From Methylosinus sp. H3A (GTDB lineage: Bacteria; Pseudomonadota; Alphaproteobacteria; Rhizobiales; Beijerinckiaceae), in the NCBI RefSeq assembly GCF_015709455.1, contig NZ_JADNQW010000005.1, positions 1,116,001 through 1,180,000 on the forward strand: a stretch of DNA of 64,000 nt, written 5' to 3'. The position numbers and the translations under genes were made by a program. Positions 1-8,710 of the stretch are shown here, piece after piece; positions within the stretch are counted from its first letter, which is position 1; each line of letters opens with the position of its first letter. Under the pieces are notes generated by a model. It worked only from the letters and a program-made list of their open reading frames with translations, had not been told where the DNA came from and made no database searches.

Positions 1-234
1 GCGAGCAAGGCCAACCAACGCCTGAACATATTTGGTATTCCGCCGCGAACGCCAAAAGATCACTCAATTGTTACCAATCACCGCCCGCCTTGGCAAGAGC
101 TTGTGTCGCTCGCGTGACGTTTCCAGCTTTACGTGTTACCAAATTGCAACATTCATGATGAGACGGCGCTCATCGCAGCCGGCGCGGACAAATGTGCGTC
201 GACTCGGCAAATCTCGCATATTCGCGCAAATAGC
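1..234. other. non-coding left edge
   Basis: I see no convincing gene here. The stretch lies downstream of the histidine kinase stop codon. The 9-mer TGTTACCAA occurs twice in direct orientation (69-77 and 134-142, 65 bp apart). It could be an operator half-site for a leftward gene beyond the window, but no partner gene is visible. Confidence 0.4.
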
Positions 235-1653
235 TCACAGCGCGTCCTCGACCAGCGCGCCGATCGCGCTTGTCGCATGGGGCGCGAAGGGACGAAAGCC
301 GACGACGAAGGTGGCTCCGCCGCCGGGCGTGTCCGCGACGCGAATCTCGCCGTCGAGCTCGCGCGCCAGCTCCTTGACGATGGCGAGCCCCAATCCTGTG
401 CCCGGAGTCGTCTCCTCCTTGCGCCAGAACGGCTCGAAGATCAGGCTGCGATCCTCGAGCGCGACGCCGCTTCCATGGTCCACGACATCCGCTCGGGCGT
501 CCGCGCCGACGCGCACGATCACCGTTCCGCCTTCGGGCTCTGCGCGCAGCGCATTTTCGACGAGATTGCCGAGGACGCTCTCGATCGCCCAGGGAAATCC
601 GCGCACCATGACCGGCTCGTCGGGCCCCTCGAATGCGATCTCCTTTTTCGCATCGATCGCGACGGGCATGAAATCGGCCGCCACTTTCAACGCCGTCGCG
701 CCGAGGTCCACGCAAAGACTCATGTCGCAGCGACGCTCGCGCGCCTGCGCCAGCACCAGCAATTGATCGACGATCGTTTGGATTCGGCGCACATCGCGCG
801 TGATCTCGCGCTTGAGATCGGAGCCGTCGAGCTTGGCGACGCGCGCCCGCAGCACGGTGATCGGCGTGCGCAGCTCATGCGCGGCGTTGGCGGTGAAGCG
901 CCTTTGCGCGGCGACGCCTTCCTCGACGCGCGCGATCGCGCCATTCACCGCCTCCACGAAAGGCGTGATCTCGATCGGCAGGCCTTTGGCCCCGAGCGGC
1001 TTGTGCAGCGAATCGACAGTGATGGCCGCGGCCTCGACCGTCGCCGCCCGCAGCGGCGCGAATGAGCGCCGCACGACGAGCGTCGCGACCAGCGCCGCCG
1101 CCGAGCCGAGCGGCAGAAAAGCGATGAAATTATTGAGCGAGAGGAAATTCACCAGCTGCCAGAGCGCGTCGTCCCAATGGAACCACGCGCCATAGGTGGC
1201 GATGGTGAGCTTGCCGAAGGCCGTGTCGATCGAGCGCACATAGCCGCGCGCGTTGGGATCGGGATCGTCGGAGACATGGAAGAGGCCGCTATAGCTGTCG
1301 ACTCCGGCGCGGCTCAGGGCCGTGAACAGCCTCTCGTCCGAGCCTGCAACGAGCTTGCCCGTCGCGCGTTCGAGAATGGCGAAGCGAAATTGCGGATTGC
1401 GCTCGAACTGACTCTGCAGCGCCGGAGTCCGCGTCACCGTGAGCGCGCCGTCCGGGCCTTTGCGCAAGGCGCCGGTCAAAATTTCCTTCGACCGCTTCGT
1501 CGTCCAGCTCTCGAGGCTCGAATTGGAGCTGTCGCCGATATGCAATGCGGAGAGCGGCAGGAACACCGTCACCGGCAGAGTGAAATAGGCGACGAAGGAG
1601 CCCAGAATCCAGTAGAAGACGAGCCGGGCGGAAAGCGATTGCGTGAATTTCAT
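235..1653 (-). CDS. two-component sensor histidine kinase
   Basis: A 472-residue inner-membrane sensor kinase. One TM helix lies near residues 12-35 and a second near 170-193, with a periplasmic sensor region of about 135 residues between them. The HisKA H-box reads AAHELRTP with phospho-acceptor His259. The HATPase part has the N-box GNLVENALR (362-370), the G1 box DHGSGV (392-397) and the G2 box GTGLGLA (418-424). The start ATG overlaps the stop of the upstream response regulator by 4 bp (ATGA), so the two are translationally coupled. The layout resembles QseC/PmrB-type kinases. The signal sensed cannot be read from the sequence. Confidence 0.93.
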   Translation of the reverse strand: MKFTQSLSARLVFYWILGSFVAYFTLPVTVFLPLSALHIGDSSNSSLESWTTKRSKEILTGALRKGPDGALTVTRTPALQSQFERNPQFRFAILERATGKLVAGSDERLFTALSRAGVDSYSGLFHVSDDPDPNARGYVRSIDTAFGKLTIATYGAWFHWDDALWQLVNFLSLNNFIAFLPLGSAAALVATLVVRRSFAPLRAATVEAAAITVDSLHKPLGAKGLPIEITPFVEAVNGAIARVEEGVAAQRRFTANAAHELRTPITVLRARVAKLDGSDLKREITRDVRRIQTIVDQLLVLAQARERRCDMSLCVDLGATALKVAADFMPVAIDAKKEIAFEGPDEPVMVRGFPWAIESVLGNLVENALRAEPEGGTVIVRVGADARADVVDHGSGVALEDRSLIFEPFWRKEETTPGTGLGLAIVKELARELDGEIRVADTPGGGATFVVGFRPFAPHATSAIGALVEDAL

Positions 1654-2327
1654 TCCTCGGCGCTCCGAATGAGATAGCCGATGCCGCGGGCGGCGTGGAT
1701 ATCCGCTCGCGCGCTCTGATTCTTCAGGCGCTGACGCAAACGATGAATCAGCATCTTCAGCGCGTCGGCCTGATCCGCGCCCTGGCCGCCGTAGATTTCG
1801 TCGAGCAGATCGGCGCGCGTCACGGCGAGGCCGGCGCGGCGCATCAGCGCGCCGAGCAGGACAAGCTCCAGCTTCGGCGCTAGAAACAGCCGGCCATTGA
1901 CGAAGCCGCGCTGCTCCTCGAGCTCGAAGCTGAGCGCGCCCACCCGCACGGAGGGCGCCGTCTGCGGGCCCGGACGCCGCAGAACGGCGCGAATGCGCGC
2001 CATCAGCTCCTCGGGGTCGAAAGGCTTGGTGAGATAATCGTCGGCGCCCGCGTCGAGGCCGTCGATCATCTCGTCTATGCCGCGCATGGCGGTGAGCATC
2101 AGCACGCGCATGTTCGGCCGCCCCTCACGCGCGGAGCGGATGATCGAGACGCCGTCGCCATCCGGCAGCCGCCGATCGAGCAGCATGACGCTATAGTCAC
2201 GCGCCTCGATCGCCGCGCGCGCCTCCGCGACAGCTCCGACGATATCGGCGGCAAAGCCGGCGTGGAGCACTTTCTCCGCCAGCAGAGTGGCGATCTCGGC
2301 CTGATCCTCGACGATCAATACGCGCAT
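1650..2327 (-). CDS. OmpR-family response regulator
   Basis: A 225-residue DNA-binding response regulator. The receiver domain (about 1-115) begins MRVLIVEDQ, carries phospho-acceptor Asp51 in MLLDRRLPDG and has the conserved Lys of LTKPFDPEEL. A C-terminal winged-helix domain (about 125-222) ends with LKMLIHRLRQRLK. I use the ATG at 2327 because the receiver fold starts there; the frame stays open upstream but that part does not look like protein. It is first in a two-gene operon with the kinase and is almost certainly its partner. It resembles QseB/PmrA/TctD-type regulators. Confidence 0.93.
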   Translation of the reverse strand: MRVLIVEDQAEIATLLAEKVLHAGFAADIVGAVAEARAAIEARDYSVMLLDRRLPDGDGVSIIRSAREGRPNMRVLMLTAMRGIDEMIDGLDAGADDYLTKPFDPEELMARIRAVLRRPGPQTAPSVRVGALSFELEEQRGFVNGRLFLAPKLELVLLGALMRRAGLAVTRADLLDEIYGGQGADQADALKMLIHRLRQRLKNQSARADIHAARGIGYLIRSAEE

Positions 2328-2937
2328 CGAATGTCCTGTCGCTTTTGTCCCGTCGCCCGCTCGAGCCGCGGCGCCGAGCGGGGCCCGCGCGAAACCCGTC
2401 TTGTCGTCCAGGCAGGACTGTCGTCGAAAGCCTCGGACGTCTTCGACGCCACCTTCATCGTATAGCCCGTTACTCACATGCAAATATCATATTTTCCGAC
2501 AGAGGCTCGATCGCCAGAACTCTAGCGGCGTCACTCCGAAATATCCCGATGACTCGAATGTCGTGAGATTGTGGCGGCATCCGGGCGGTAACCTCTTGCG
2601 ATACTTCGAAAATAGCGGCCATAGTATCATCTGTCTACATATCGTGTCGAAATCGCAGGGAAGCGTATCATTTCTTTACGCTTCGACGGAGCGCACGGTC
2701 GCCGCAACGGCGGCGGAGCATGGCGACGCGTCTTTTTCTGGGATACGAGCGATAGGAGGACAGGAAAAGCAGTTTCCGCCTCCCGATGCAATAGCGGAGA
2801 ATTTTTCCTTGAGACGCTTGATTTCCACGGTAACGTTTCGGAAACTTCGGCCGGCGGCGGAAACAATATGCATATCCTGCTCGGCGGGCGACTTCGGCCC
2901 CGCGGCGCGAGCGGACGAGACTTTCGAGGAGGCCATC
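2328..2937. other. 610-bp intergenic region, locally AT-rich
   Basis: No gene is supportable between the divergent response regulator and the PepSY gene. The centre (about 2470-2680) is clearly richer in A/T than its surroundings. Frames that stay open here encode low-complexity, unlikely proteins. The region must hold both promoters. A purine-rich run near 2754-2765 looks like a ribosome-binding site but is not followed by a usable open frame. Confidence 0.5.
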
Positions 2938-4149
2938 TTGACCAATGACACGATCACGGCGCCGCGCGCCGCCGAGCAGGGCGCTCGCGCCGATATGTCC
3001 TGGCGCGTTCACGCCCGCCGCTTCTACCTCGCCTTTCATCGCTGGACGGGTCTGATCCTCGGCGCGATCTTCGTCGTCGTGGGCCTCACCGGCGCGCTCC
3101 TGTCCTTCGCGCCGCAGATCGACGCGGCGCTGCATCCGCAGTTGCTGCGCTCGACGCCGCCGTCCACCGACGCCCCCTACGCCTCGCTCGACGAAATCTA
3201 TGCCGCGGCCATCGCCGATCTGCCGCGGGACGCGACGCCGAGCTTCCTGGCCATGCCGCGCGGTGGCGAGGGCGTCGTCTCGCTCTCCTACCGCCTGCGG
3301 GACGCGGACGATGTCACGGAAACGCATCGCGTCTTCGTCGATCCTTATACGACGAAGGTGACCGGCGACCGGACGATCAAGAAAGGCGACGACGAAATCC
3401 GCCAATTCTTCTTCAATTCCGTGCGCAGCCTCCATTACACTCTGTGGCAGGGCTCGGATCGGTCCTGGCTGGTCGGCGGACCGGCGCTCGTCCTGCTGCC
3501 GTCCATGATCCTCGGAATCGCGCTGTGGTGGCCGCGACCGGGCCAGTGGCGGCTCGCTTTCGCCATCAAGCGCAAGGCGAGCGCCGAGCGGCGGATTTTC
3601 GACCTCCATAGGGTGGTGGGCGCCCTCGTCGCCATCGTGCTGTGCTGCTCGCTGACCTCCGGCTGCTTCTTCGTCTTCCGCCAGCAGGGGCGCGATCTCA
3701 TCCGCCTGGTCTCGAGCGTGCGCGAGGCGCCGCGCGGCTTGGCGTCGAGGCCGATCGCGGATCATGACCCGATCGGCCTCGACGCCGCCCTGCGCATCGC
3801 CGAGCGGAGCTTTCCCGGCGCCGCGCCGACGGGGTTCAGCCTGCCGGCGAATGCGAAGGGCGTCTATGTCGTTTCCATGCGGACGCAGGACGAGCCCAAT
3901 CACGCCAATGGCCGCAACCGGGTGACGATCGACCAGTTCAGCGGCCAGGTTCTCTTCACCGAGGATCGCAGCGCCTTCAGCGCCGGCGAGCGCTTCCTCG
4001 AATGGCTGCTGCCGCTCCATTCGGGCGAGGCTTTCGGCCTCGGCGGCCATGTCGTGATCTTTCTCGCCGGCCTCGCACCCGCCTTCCTCTATGTCACCGG
4101 CTTCATCCGCTGGCGACAGCAACGCCGTCGCCGCGCTGTTTCGGCGTGA
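2938..4149 (+). CDS. PepSY-associated TM domain protein
   Basis: About 403 residues. It has an N-terminal TM helix (FYLAFHRWTGLILGAIFVVV), a large periplasmic PepSY-containing loop, a middle pair of helices (WLVGGPALVLLPSMILG and IFDLHRVVGALVAIVLCCS) and a C-terminal helix. This is the layout of the iron-regulated PepSY/PiuB family, thought to act in periplasmic reduction or processing linked to siderophore uptake. I chose the TTG at 2938 because a strong SD (GAGGAGG) ends 5 bp before it; ATG 2995 is the alternative. Such genes usually neighbour a TonB-dependent receptor. None is adjacent here, although a receptor remnant lies near 60.9 kb. Confidence 0.85.
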   Translation: MTNDTITAPRAAEQGARADMSWRVHARRFYLAFHRWTGLILGAIFVVVGLTGALLSFAPQIDAALHPQLLRSTPPSTDAPYASLDEIYAAAIADLPRDATPSFLAMPRGGEGVVSLSYRLRDADDVTETHRVFVDPYTTKVTGDRTIKKGDDEIRQFFFNSVRSLHYTLWQGSDRSWLVGGPALVLLPSMILGIALWWPRPGQWRLAFAIKRKASAERRIFDLHRVVGALVAIVLCCSLTSGCFFVFRQQGRDLIRLVSSVREAPRGLASRPIADHDPIGLDAALRIAERSFPGAAPTGFSLPANAKGVYVVSMRTQDEPNHANGRNRVTIDQFSGQVLFTEDRSAFSAGERFLEWLLPLHSGEAFGLGGHVVIFLAGLAPAFLYVTGFIRWRQQRRRRAVSA

Positions 4150-4190
4150 GCGAATCTGTTAATGTCGCCTCGACAGAAAGGCTCGAAGGA

Positions 4191-4466
4191 ATGGCGCGTC
4201 TTCCTCTTCTCTCACTGCTTTTGGCCGGAGCCATCTCGCTTTCGGGAGCCTTCGCCCCGAAAGCGGCCTGGGCCGGACCCAATGTGCCCCTGTGTCTGGC
4301 GATGCAGAACAATTACAATGAATGCGTGCGGCGCGAGCGCGCGCGGGACCATCGTCGTCACGAATATGAGGATGAATGGGGCCGCGGCCCGCCGCGCGAG
4401 CATCGGCGCCACGGGTCGGATTGCGGCGCATGGCTCGTGCAGCTGAAGGCCCAGGGCTGCTTCTGA
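4191..4466 (+). CDS. small secreted Cys-containing protein
   Basis: 91 residues. The N-terminus is a clear signal peptide (LLSLLLAGAISLSGAFA, likely cleavage near AWA). The mature part is about 60 residues, strongly charged (ERARDHRRHEYEDE) and has four cysteines (PLC, NEC, SDC, QGC) that could form two disulfides. I know no family for it. It begins about 40 bp after the PepSY gene in the same direction and may be co-transcribed with it. The PepSY link makes a periplasmic role likely, but that is inference. Confidence 0.7.
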   Translation: MARLPLLSLLLAGAISLSGAFAPKAAWAGPNVPLCLAMQNNYNECVRRERARDHRRHEYEDEWGRGPPREHRRHGSDCGAWLVQLKAQGCF

Positions 4467-4476
4467 GCGCAGCGCG

Positions 4477-5736
4477 TCAGTCGTTGTAGAGCAGGCCGGC
4501 GACCGTGGCGCTCATGCAAGTGGCGAGCGTCCCGGACAGGATGGAGCGTAGGCCGAGACGCGTGATCTCCGCGCGCCGGCCCGGCAGCATCGCATTCAGC
4601 CCGCCGACGAGAATGCCCATGCTGCCGAAATTGGCGAAGCCGCAAAGGGCGTAGGTGAGGATGAGGCGGCTCCGCGGCGACAGCGCCTCGGCGCTCAACC
4701 CGCTCATGTCGCGATAGGCGACGAATTCATTGACCACCGTCTTCGTCGCCATGAGCGAAGCGGCCGCCGGCGTCTCGCTCCACGGCGCGCCGATCAGCCA
4801 TGCGACCGGGCGGAACGCATAGGCGAAAGCCAGCTGCAGGCTCGGCGTCTCGCCGCCGATCTGCGGCAGATGAGCGAGCGCCATATTGACGAGCGTCACC
4901 AACGCGATCGTCGTCAGCAGCACGCTGACGATGCCGACGAGCGGCGCGACGCCGTCGGCGACGCCCTTGACGATGGCGTCGAAGGCGCCCGTCGGCGGAT
5001 GGTCGATGGCGAGCTGCGCTTCCGCGTTCTCCTTATAGACGTCCCACGGCGACATGACCGCGGCGACCGCGATCGCCGCCGGCGTCGCGATCACCGAGGC
5101 GATGAGGATATGGCCGAGCGCGTCCGGCAGGAAAGGCGCGACGAAACCCGCATAAATGACCATCACCGTGCCGGCGACTCCGGCCATTCCGCAACTCATC
5201 AGCGCGAATAATTCGCCGCGCTGCATGCGCCCGAGATAGGGGCGGATCAACAGCGGCGCCTCGATCATGCCGACGAAAATGTGAACCGCCGCGCCGAGCG
5301 CCAGCGCGCCGGAGAGGCCCATGGAGCGCTGCAGCAGAAAGGCGAAGGCGCCGGCGATCCGCTGCAAGACGCCCCAGTAGAAAAAGAGAGAGGCCAGCGC
5401 CGAAATTGTCAGCACCATGGGCAGCGCCTTGAAGGCCAGAATGAATCCGGCTCCGGGCGTCTTCTCCTCGAAGGGCGCCGGGCCGCCGCCGAGATAGCCG
5501 AAGACGAAGCCCGAGCCCGCCTCCGTCGCCGTCTGCAGCGCATTGGCTGCGTCATTGGCGAACAGCACCGCCTGTCTCGCCGGCGGGAAATGCACGAGAA
5601 CCAGCGCAACGGCCAATTGCAGCGCCAGCCCGCCGAAGACGACGCGCCAGGGAATGCGTCGCCGATCGTCGCTCAGCGCAAAAGCGATGAGAAGGAAGCA
5701 GAGGAAAGCGAGCAGGGATCGAGCGATATCCGCCAT
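4477..5736 (-). CDS. concentrative nucleoside transporter (NupC/CNT family)
   Basis: 419-residue inner-membrane protein that imports nucleosides with protons or sodium. Features include the N-terminal helix pair (LLAFLCFLLIAFALS), the re-entrant segment GYLGGGPAPFE, the SMGLSGALALGAAVHIFVG and PLLIRPYLGRMQRGELFALM segments of the core, and the C-terminal TYALCGFANFGSMGILVGG motif typical of CNT proteins. The start is the ATG at 5736, directly ahead of the first hydrophobic helix. It is convergent with the small secreted protein gene. No nucleoside salvage genes adjoin it. Confidence 0.93.
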   Translation of the reverse strand: MADIARSLLAFLCFLLIAFALSDDRRRIPWRVVFGGLALQLAVALVLVHFPPARQAVLFANDAANALQTATEAGSGFVFGYLGGGPAPFEEKTPGAGFILAFKALPMVLTISALASLFFYWGVLQRIAGAFAFLLQRSMGLSGALALGAAVHIFVGMIEAPLLIRPYLGRMQRGELFALMSCGMAGVAGTVMVIYAGFVAPFLPDALGHILIASVIATPAAIAVAAVMSPWDVYKENAEAQLAIDHPPTGAFDAIVKGVADGVAPLVGIVSVLLTTIALVTLVNMALAHLPQIGGETPSLQLAFAYAFRPVAWLIGAPWSETPAAASLMATKTVVNEFVAYRDMSGLSAEALSPRSRLILTYALCGFANFGSMGILVGGLNAMLPGRRAEITRLGLRSILSGTLATCMSATVAGLLYND

Positions 5737-6000
5737 GGCGTCTGTGATCTCCGATCGGGAGGCTTCGTCGAGGACGTTCCGGCCGAGCCCGATTCTGTCG
5801 GGCGAGGATCTATGCGCTCGGCAGGCGCCAGAGCGATGCAAATTCTGGGTCCAGGCGAGAGGAAGAGGCCGCCCAGGCTGCTTAGCGCCGCGATTTGTGG
5901 CTTTCGCCACATCTTCCCGTCGCCATCCGGGCAAGAAACCAAAGGCGGGCGACGCCCGGCGAGTGCGACGACTTCATCCGGCCAATATGGAGAACGACAA

Positions 6001-6162
6001 ATGAAACTCGACTTTTCCGCTTTTCGACTTCCGACGAGCCTGCGCGCGAAAACGCTCACGCTGATTTTGGGCCTCGCTCTCGGCGTCGCGGCTCTGTCGC
6101 TCGGCGGCTGCACCTGCATGGACGCCGACGGAAACTCCGTCGCCTGCCCCGACGCCTATTGA
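6001..6162 (+). CDS. very small predicted lipoprotein
   Basis: 53 residues. A basic N-terminus is followed by a hydrophobic core (LTLILGLALGVAALSL) and the lipobox LGGC, so Cys37 would be lipidated. The mature part is only about 17 residues (CTCMDADGNSVACPDAY) and has three cysteines in all. No family is recognised. It ends 37 bp before the convergent cyclase gene. Small acidic Cys-containing lipoproteins are easy to mistake for chance reading frames, but the signal sequence, lipobox and ATG placement are coherent. Confidence 0.6.
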   Translation: MKLDFSAFRLPTSLRAKTLTLILGLALGVAALSLGGCTCMDADGNSVACPDAY

Positions 6163-6198
6163 TCGAGCCGAAAGTCGGCGAACGCGCCGACGAATGGC

Positions 6199-7914
6199 TC
6201 AGACCGCGGCGCGCTCGCCGCTCGCGAGCCAGCGCTCGAAATCGCCGAGCCGCTGGAACGGGAAGGCCGGCAGATTCGCGTCGCGGCCGCGGATCGGCGC
6301 CTCGACGCCGCCGCTCGGCGGCCGCAGCTCCGCCGCGGCGCAGGTCTCCAACGACACCAGCGCCACGCAATTCATCTCCTTCGTCAGCGCCTCCAGCCGC
6401 GCGGCGATATTGCCGGTGTCGCCCAAAAATTGCAGCGACTGCCGATCCGAGTGGCCGACCGCTCCGACGATGGAGAGACCGCTGTGCAATCCGACGCCGA
6501 AGGCGAGCGGCGCGTCGAGATCATGGGCGAATTCGCGACTGACACGGCGGATCGCGCGCCAGACGCCGCGCGCTGCGCGCAATGCGGCGCGAGCGCCTTC
6601 GGCGGCGTCGCCGTCCAGCCGGAACAGGCTCATGACGCCGTCGCCGGCGACGCTCGTCACATGTCCGCCCTCCGCCAATATGGCTGTCGTCGTCGCGCGT
6701 ATATAGGCGTCGACGATATAGATCGCGTCATAGGGAAGCCGGTTGGCGGCGAGCTTCGTCGAATCGCGCAGATCGACGAACATCGCCGTCACGAAAATCT
6801 CGCGGCCCTGGTCGAGCAGCACGCGCAGCCCGTCGAGCGGGCTGTCCGCCGGCAGCATGGGATAGACGCCGAGATCGCAGCTCGGTCGCGTCTGGCAGGC
6901 GAGGCGCACGCCCTCGGGCGCGCCGATGCGGCGCAGCGTCGCGAGCTCCGCTGGGCTCGGCGGCGGCAGCTCCGCCGCGCCATGGAGCACGAGAATGCGA
7001 CAGGTGGAGCAGCGCGCGCGTCCCCCGCAGACGGAAGCATGCGGAATGCCCTTGTAGCGGCTGGCCTCGAGCACGGAAAAGCCGAAAGGGGCGCGGACGT
7101 TGCGGCCGTCGCGATAATCGATACGCACTGTGTCGAACAGACGTTCGCGAAGATTGCGCGAGGCGCGCAGCAGCAGAACGCTCGCGAGCAGAATCAGATA
7201 GCCGACTTGCAGATCGAGGATGATCGCGCCGAGCGCCGCCGGAACATGCGCGTGCGGCGATGCTTTCGCCGGCGGCCCATGCGCCTCGATGAATCCCTCG
7301 TCCATATAGGCGCGCAGAATGAGCTCCCAGCCGGAGTTGAGCAGGCCGGCGATGGCGAATGCCGGCACGGCGAGCGCCAGCAACAGAAAGAGCGTCGTGC
7401 GGCGGCGATACCAGTCGTGATAGCGCAGCCACATGTGAAAGCCGATGCAGCCATGCGTCCAGATGAAGAGCATCAGCAGAAACTGGCGCGGCAGGCCGAT
7501 GGTCGGATCGGTGATCCAAAAATGATAGAGGATGCGAAAGTACGAATCCTCGAGTCCGAATTGGAGCACGGCGACGCGCGTGTCGGTGACATGAGGCGCG
7601 AGCAGCAGCGGAATGGCGAGGCCGAGGCAGAGCTGCCAGGCCTCGATCGCCGGCATGCGCAAATGCCGCCGGCGATAGAGCGCATAGAGACCGAGCGACA
7701 TGTGAAACGTGAAGCACAGGAGCAGCAGGGCGACGCCGAAGCTCGTGCGCCAGGGCGCGAGTATCACGTCATGGCCGATCGCCTGCAGATTGTCGAGAAA
7801 GAACAGCCCCGTCGCATGCGAGATGAAATGGCAGGTCGCATAGGTGAAGAGAATGAGCCCGGTGGTGAGGCGAGTTTGGCGCTCCAAATCGAAGTTGACA
7901 CTCGAAACCGACAT
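6199..7914 (-). CDS. class III adenylate cyclase with membrane anchor and [2Fe-2S] domain
   Basis: 571 residues in three parts. Residues about 15-250 form roughly six TM helices with many histidines in or near them (His29, 33, 71, 131, 153, 160). This resembles the dihaem SdhC/FrdC-like anchor of redox-controlled cyclases such as S. meliloti CyaC. Residues about 262-350 are a plant-type ferredoxin domain with cluster cysteines 296, 302, 305 and 340 (C-x5-C-x2-C). Residues about 372-540 are the class III cyclase, with metal aspartates in FVDLRDSTKL (Asp381) and VAGDGVM (Asp425). It converts ATP to cAMP. The divergent CRP-type gene starts 47 bp away, which supports cAMP as product. Haem binding is inference. 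Confidence 0.9.
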   Translation of the reverse strand: MSVSSVNFDLERQTRLTTGLILFTYATCHFISHATGLFFLDNLQAIGHDVILAPWRTSFGVALLLLCFTFHMSLGLYALYRRRHLRMPAIEAWQLCLGLAIPLLLAPHVTDTRVAVLQFGLEDSYFRILYHFWITDPTIGLPRQFLLMLFIWTHGCIGFHMWLRYHDWYRRRTTLFLLLALAVPAFAIAGLLNSGWELILRAYMDEGFIEAHGPPAKASPHAHVPAALGAIILDLQVGYLILLASVLLLRASRNLRERLFDTVRIDYRDGRNVRAPFGFSVLEASRYKGIPHASVCGGRARCSTCRILVLHGAAELPPPSPAELATLRRIGAPEGVRLACQTRPSCDLGVYPMLPADSPLDGLRVLLDQGREIFVTAMFVDLRDSTKLAANRLPYDAIYIVDAYIRATTTAILAEGGHVTSVAGDGVMSLFRLDGDAAEGARAALRAARGVWRAIRRVSREFAHDLDAPLAFGVGLHSGLSIVGAVGHSDRQSLQFLGDTGNIAARLEALTKEMNCVALVSLETCAAAELRPPSGGVEAPIRGRDANLPAFPFQRLGDFERWLASGERAAV

Positions 7915-7961
7915 GGATCATCCTTCGATGCGGTAGGAAGACGAATTTTCAGGAACGCGGC

Positions 7962-8651
7962 ATGATACGAAAAAACCAGACGCTTGCACGCGTTAGTTTG
8001 TTTCGCTCGCTGCCCCGGGAGGAGGTGGCGAAGCTCGACGCGCGTTGCGTGTGGCGCCGCGCGCAGGAGAAGGAGTGCATCCTCAATTTCAAGGACGACA
8101 GCGCCGACATCTATTTCGTGACTTACGGCGATGTCCGCGTATCGATCCAGAGCGTCGCCGGCAAGGATCTGTTGCTGCGCGTCATCGAGGAGGGCGGGTT
8201 CTTCGGCGAGCTCTCGGCGCTCGACGGCAAGCCGCGCTCGGCGGCGATCCATGCGATCACCGACACCGTCATAGCGCGCATGAGCCCGACGATCTTTCGC
8301 GACGTCATTCATCGCTATCCGGACGTCTGCGATCAGGTGCTCGAGACGCTGACCGCCGAGGTGCGCCGCCTCGCGACGCGTGTGAACGAATTCACCAATC
8401 TCGACGTCCGCGGACGCATTCATGCAGAATTGCTGCGGCTGGCGCGCAGCGACGCCGGCGGCGAGAATCGCGGCGTGATTTCGCCCGTCCCGACGCATGC
8501 GGAGATCGCCGCGCGCGTCAGCACGCATCGCGAGGCCGTCACGCGCGAGCTGAACCGGCTGGAGCGCGCGGGCCTGCTCGAGCGGCGCCGCGGCGCTTTC
8601 GTGCTGCTCGATCTCGCCGAGCTCTCGGCCTCTGTCGAGCCGGCGCGGTAG
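7962..8651 (+). CDS. CRP/FNR-family transcriptional regulator
   Basis: 229 residues. The N-terminal cyclic-nucleotide-binding beta-roll contains FGELSALDGKPRSA. This keeps the Gly-Glu-Leu and Arg-Ser-Ala positions that contact cAMP in E. coli CRP. A long dimer helix (about 115-150) is followed by a winged helix with recognition region VSTHREAVTRELNRLERAGLL. It lacks the N-terminal cysteine cluster of FNR. It is transcribed divergently from the adenylate cyclase, so it is probably the receptor for the cAMP made there. FIST and other genes follow in the same direction and may be its targets or operon partners. Confidence 0.9.
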   Translation: MIRKNQTLARVSLFRSLPREEVAKLDARCVWRRAQEKECILNFKDDSADIYFVTYGDVRVSIQSVAGKDLLLRVIEEGGFFGELSALDGKPRSAAIHAITDTVIARMSPTIFRDVIHRYPDVCDQVLETLTAEVRRLATRVNEFTNLDVRGRIHAELLRLARSDAGGENRGVISPVPTHAEIAARVSTHREAVTRELNRLERAGLLERRRGAFVLLDLAELSASVEPAR

Positions 8652-8710
8652 GAGGCGCCCCCGCGCGGCACGGTCGTTGCTACCCGCGTCGGGACGCGGG
8701 GGACGAGACG

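Noticed and set aside
2668..4122. 484-codon open frame antisense to the PepSY gene
   Set aside because: Shadow frame; the PepSY protein has clear TM helices and family motifs.
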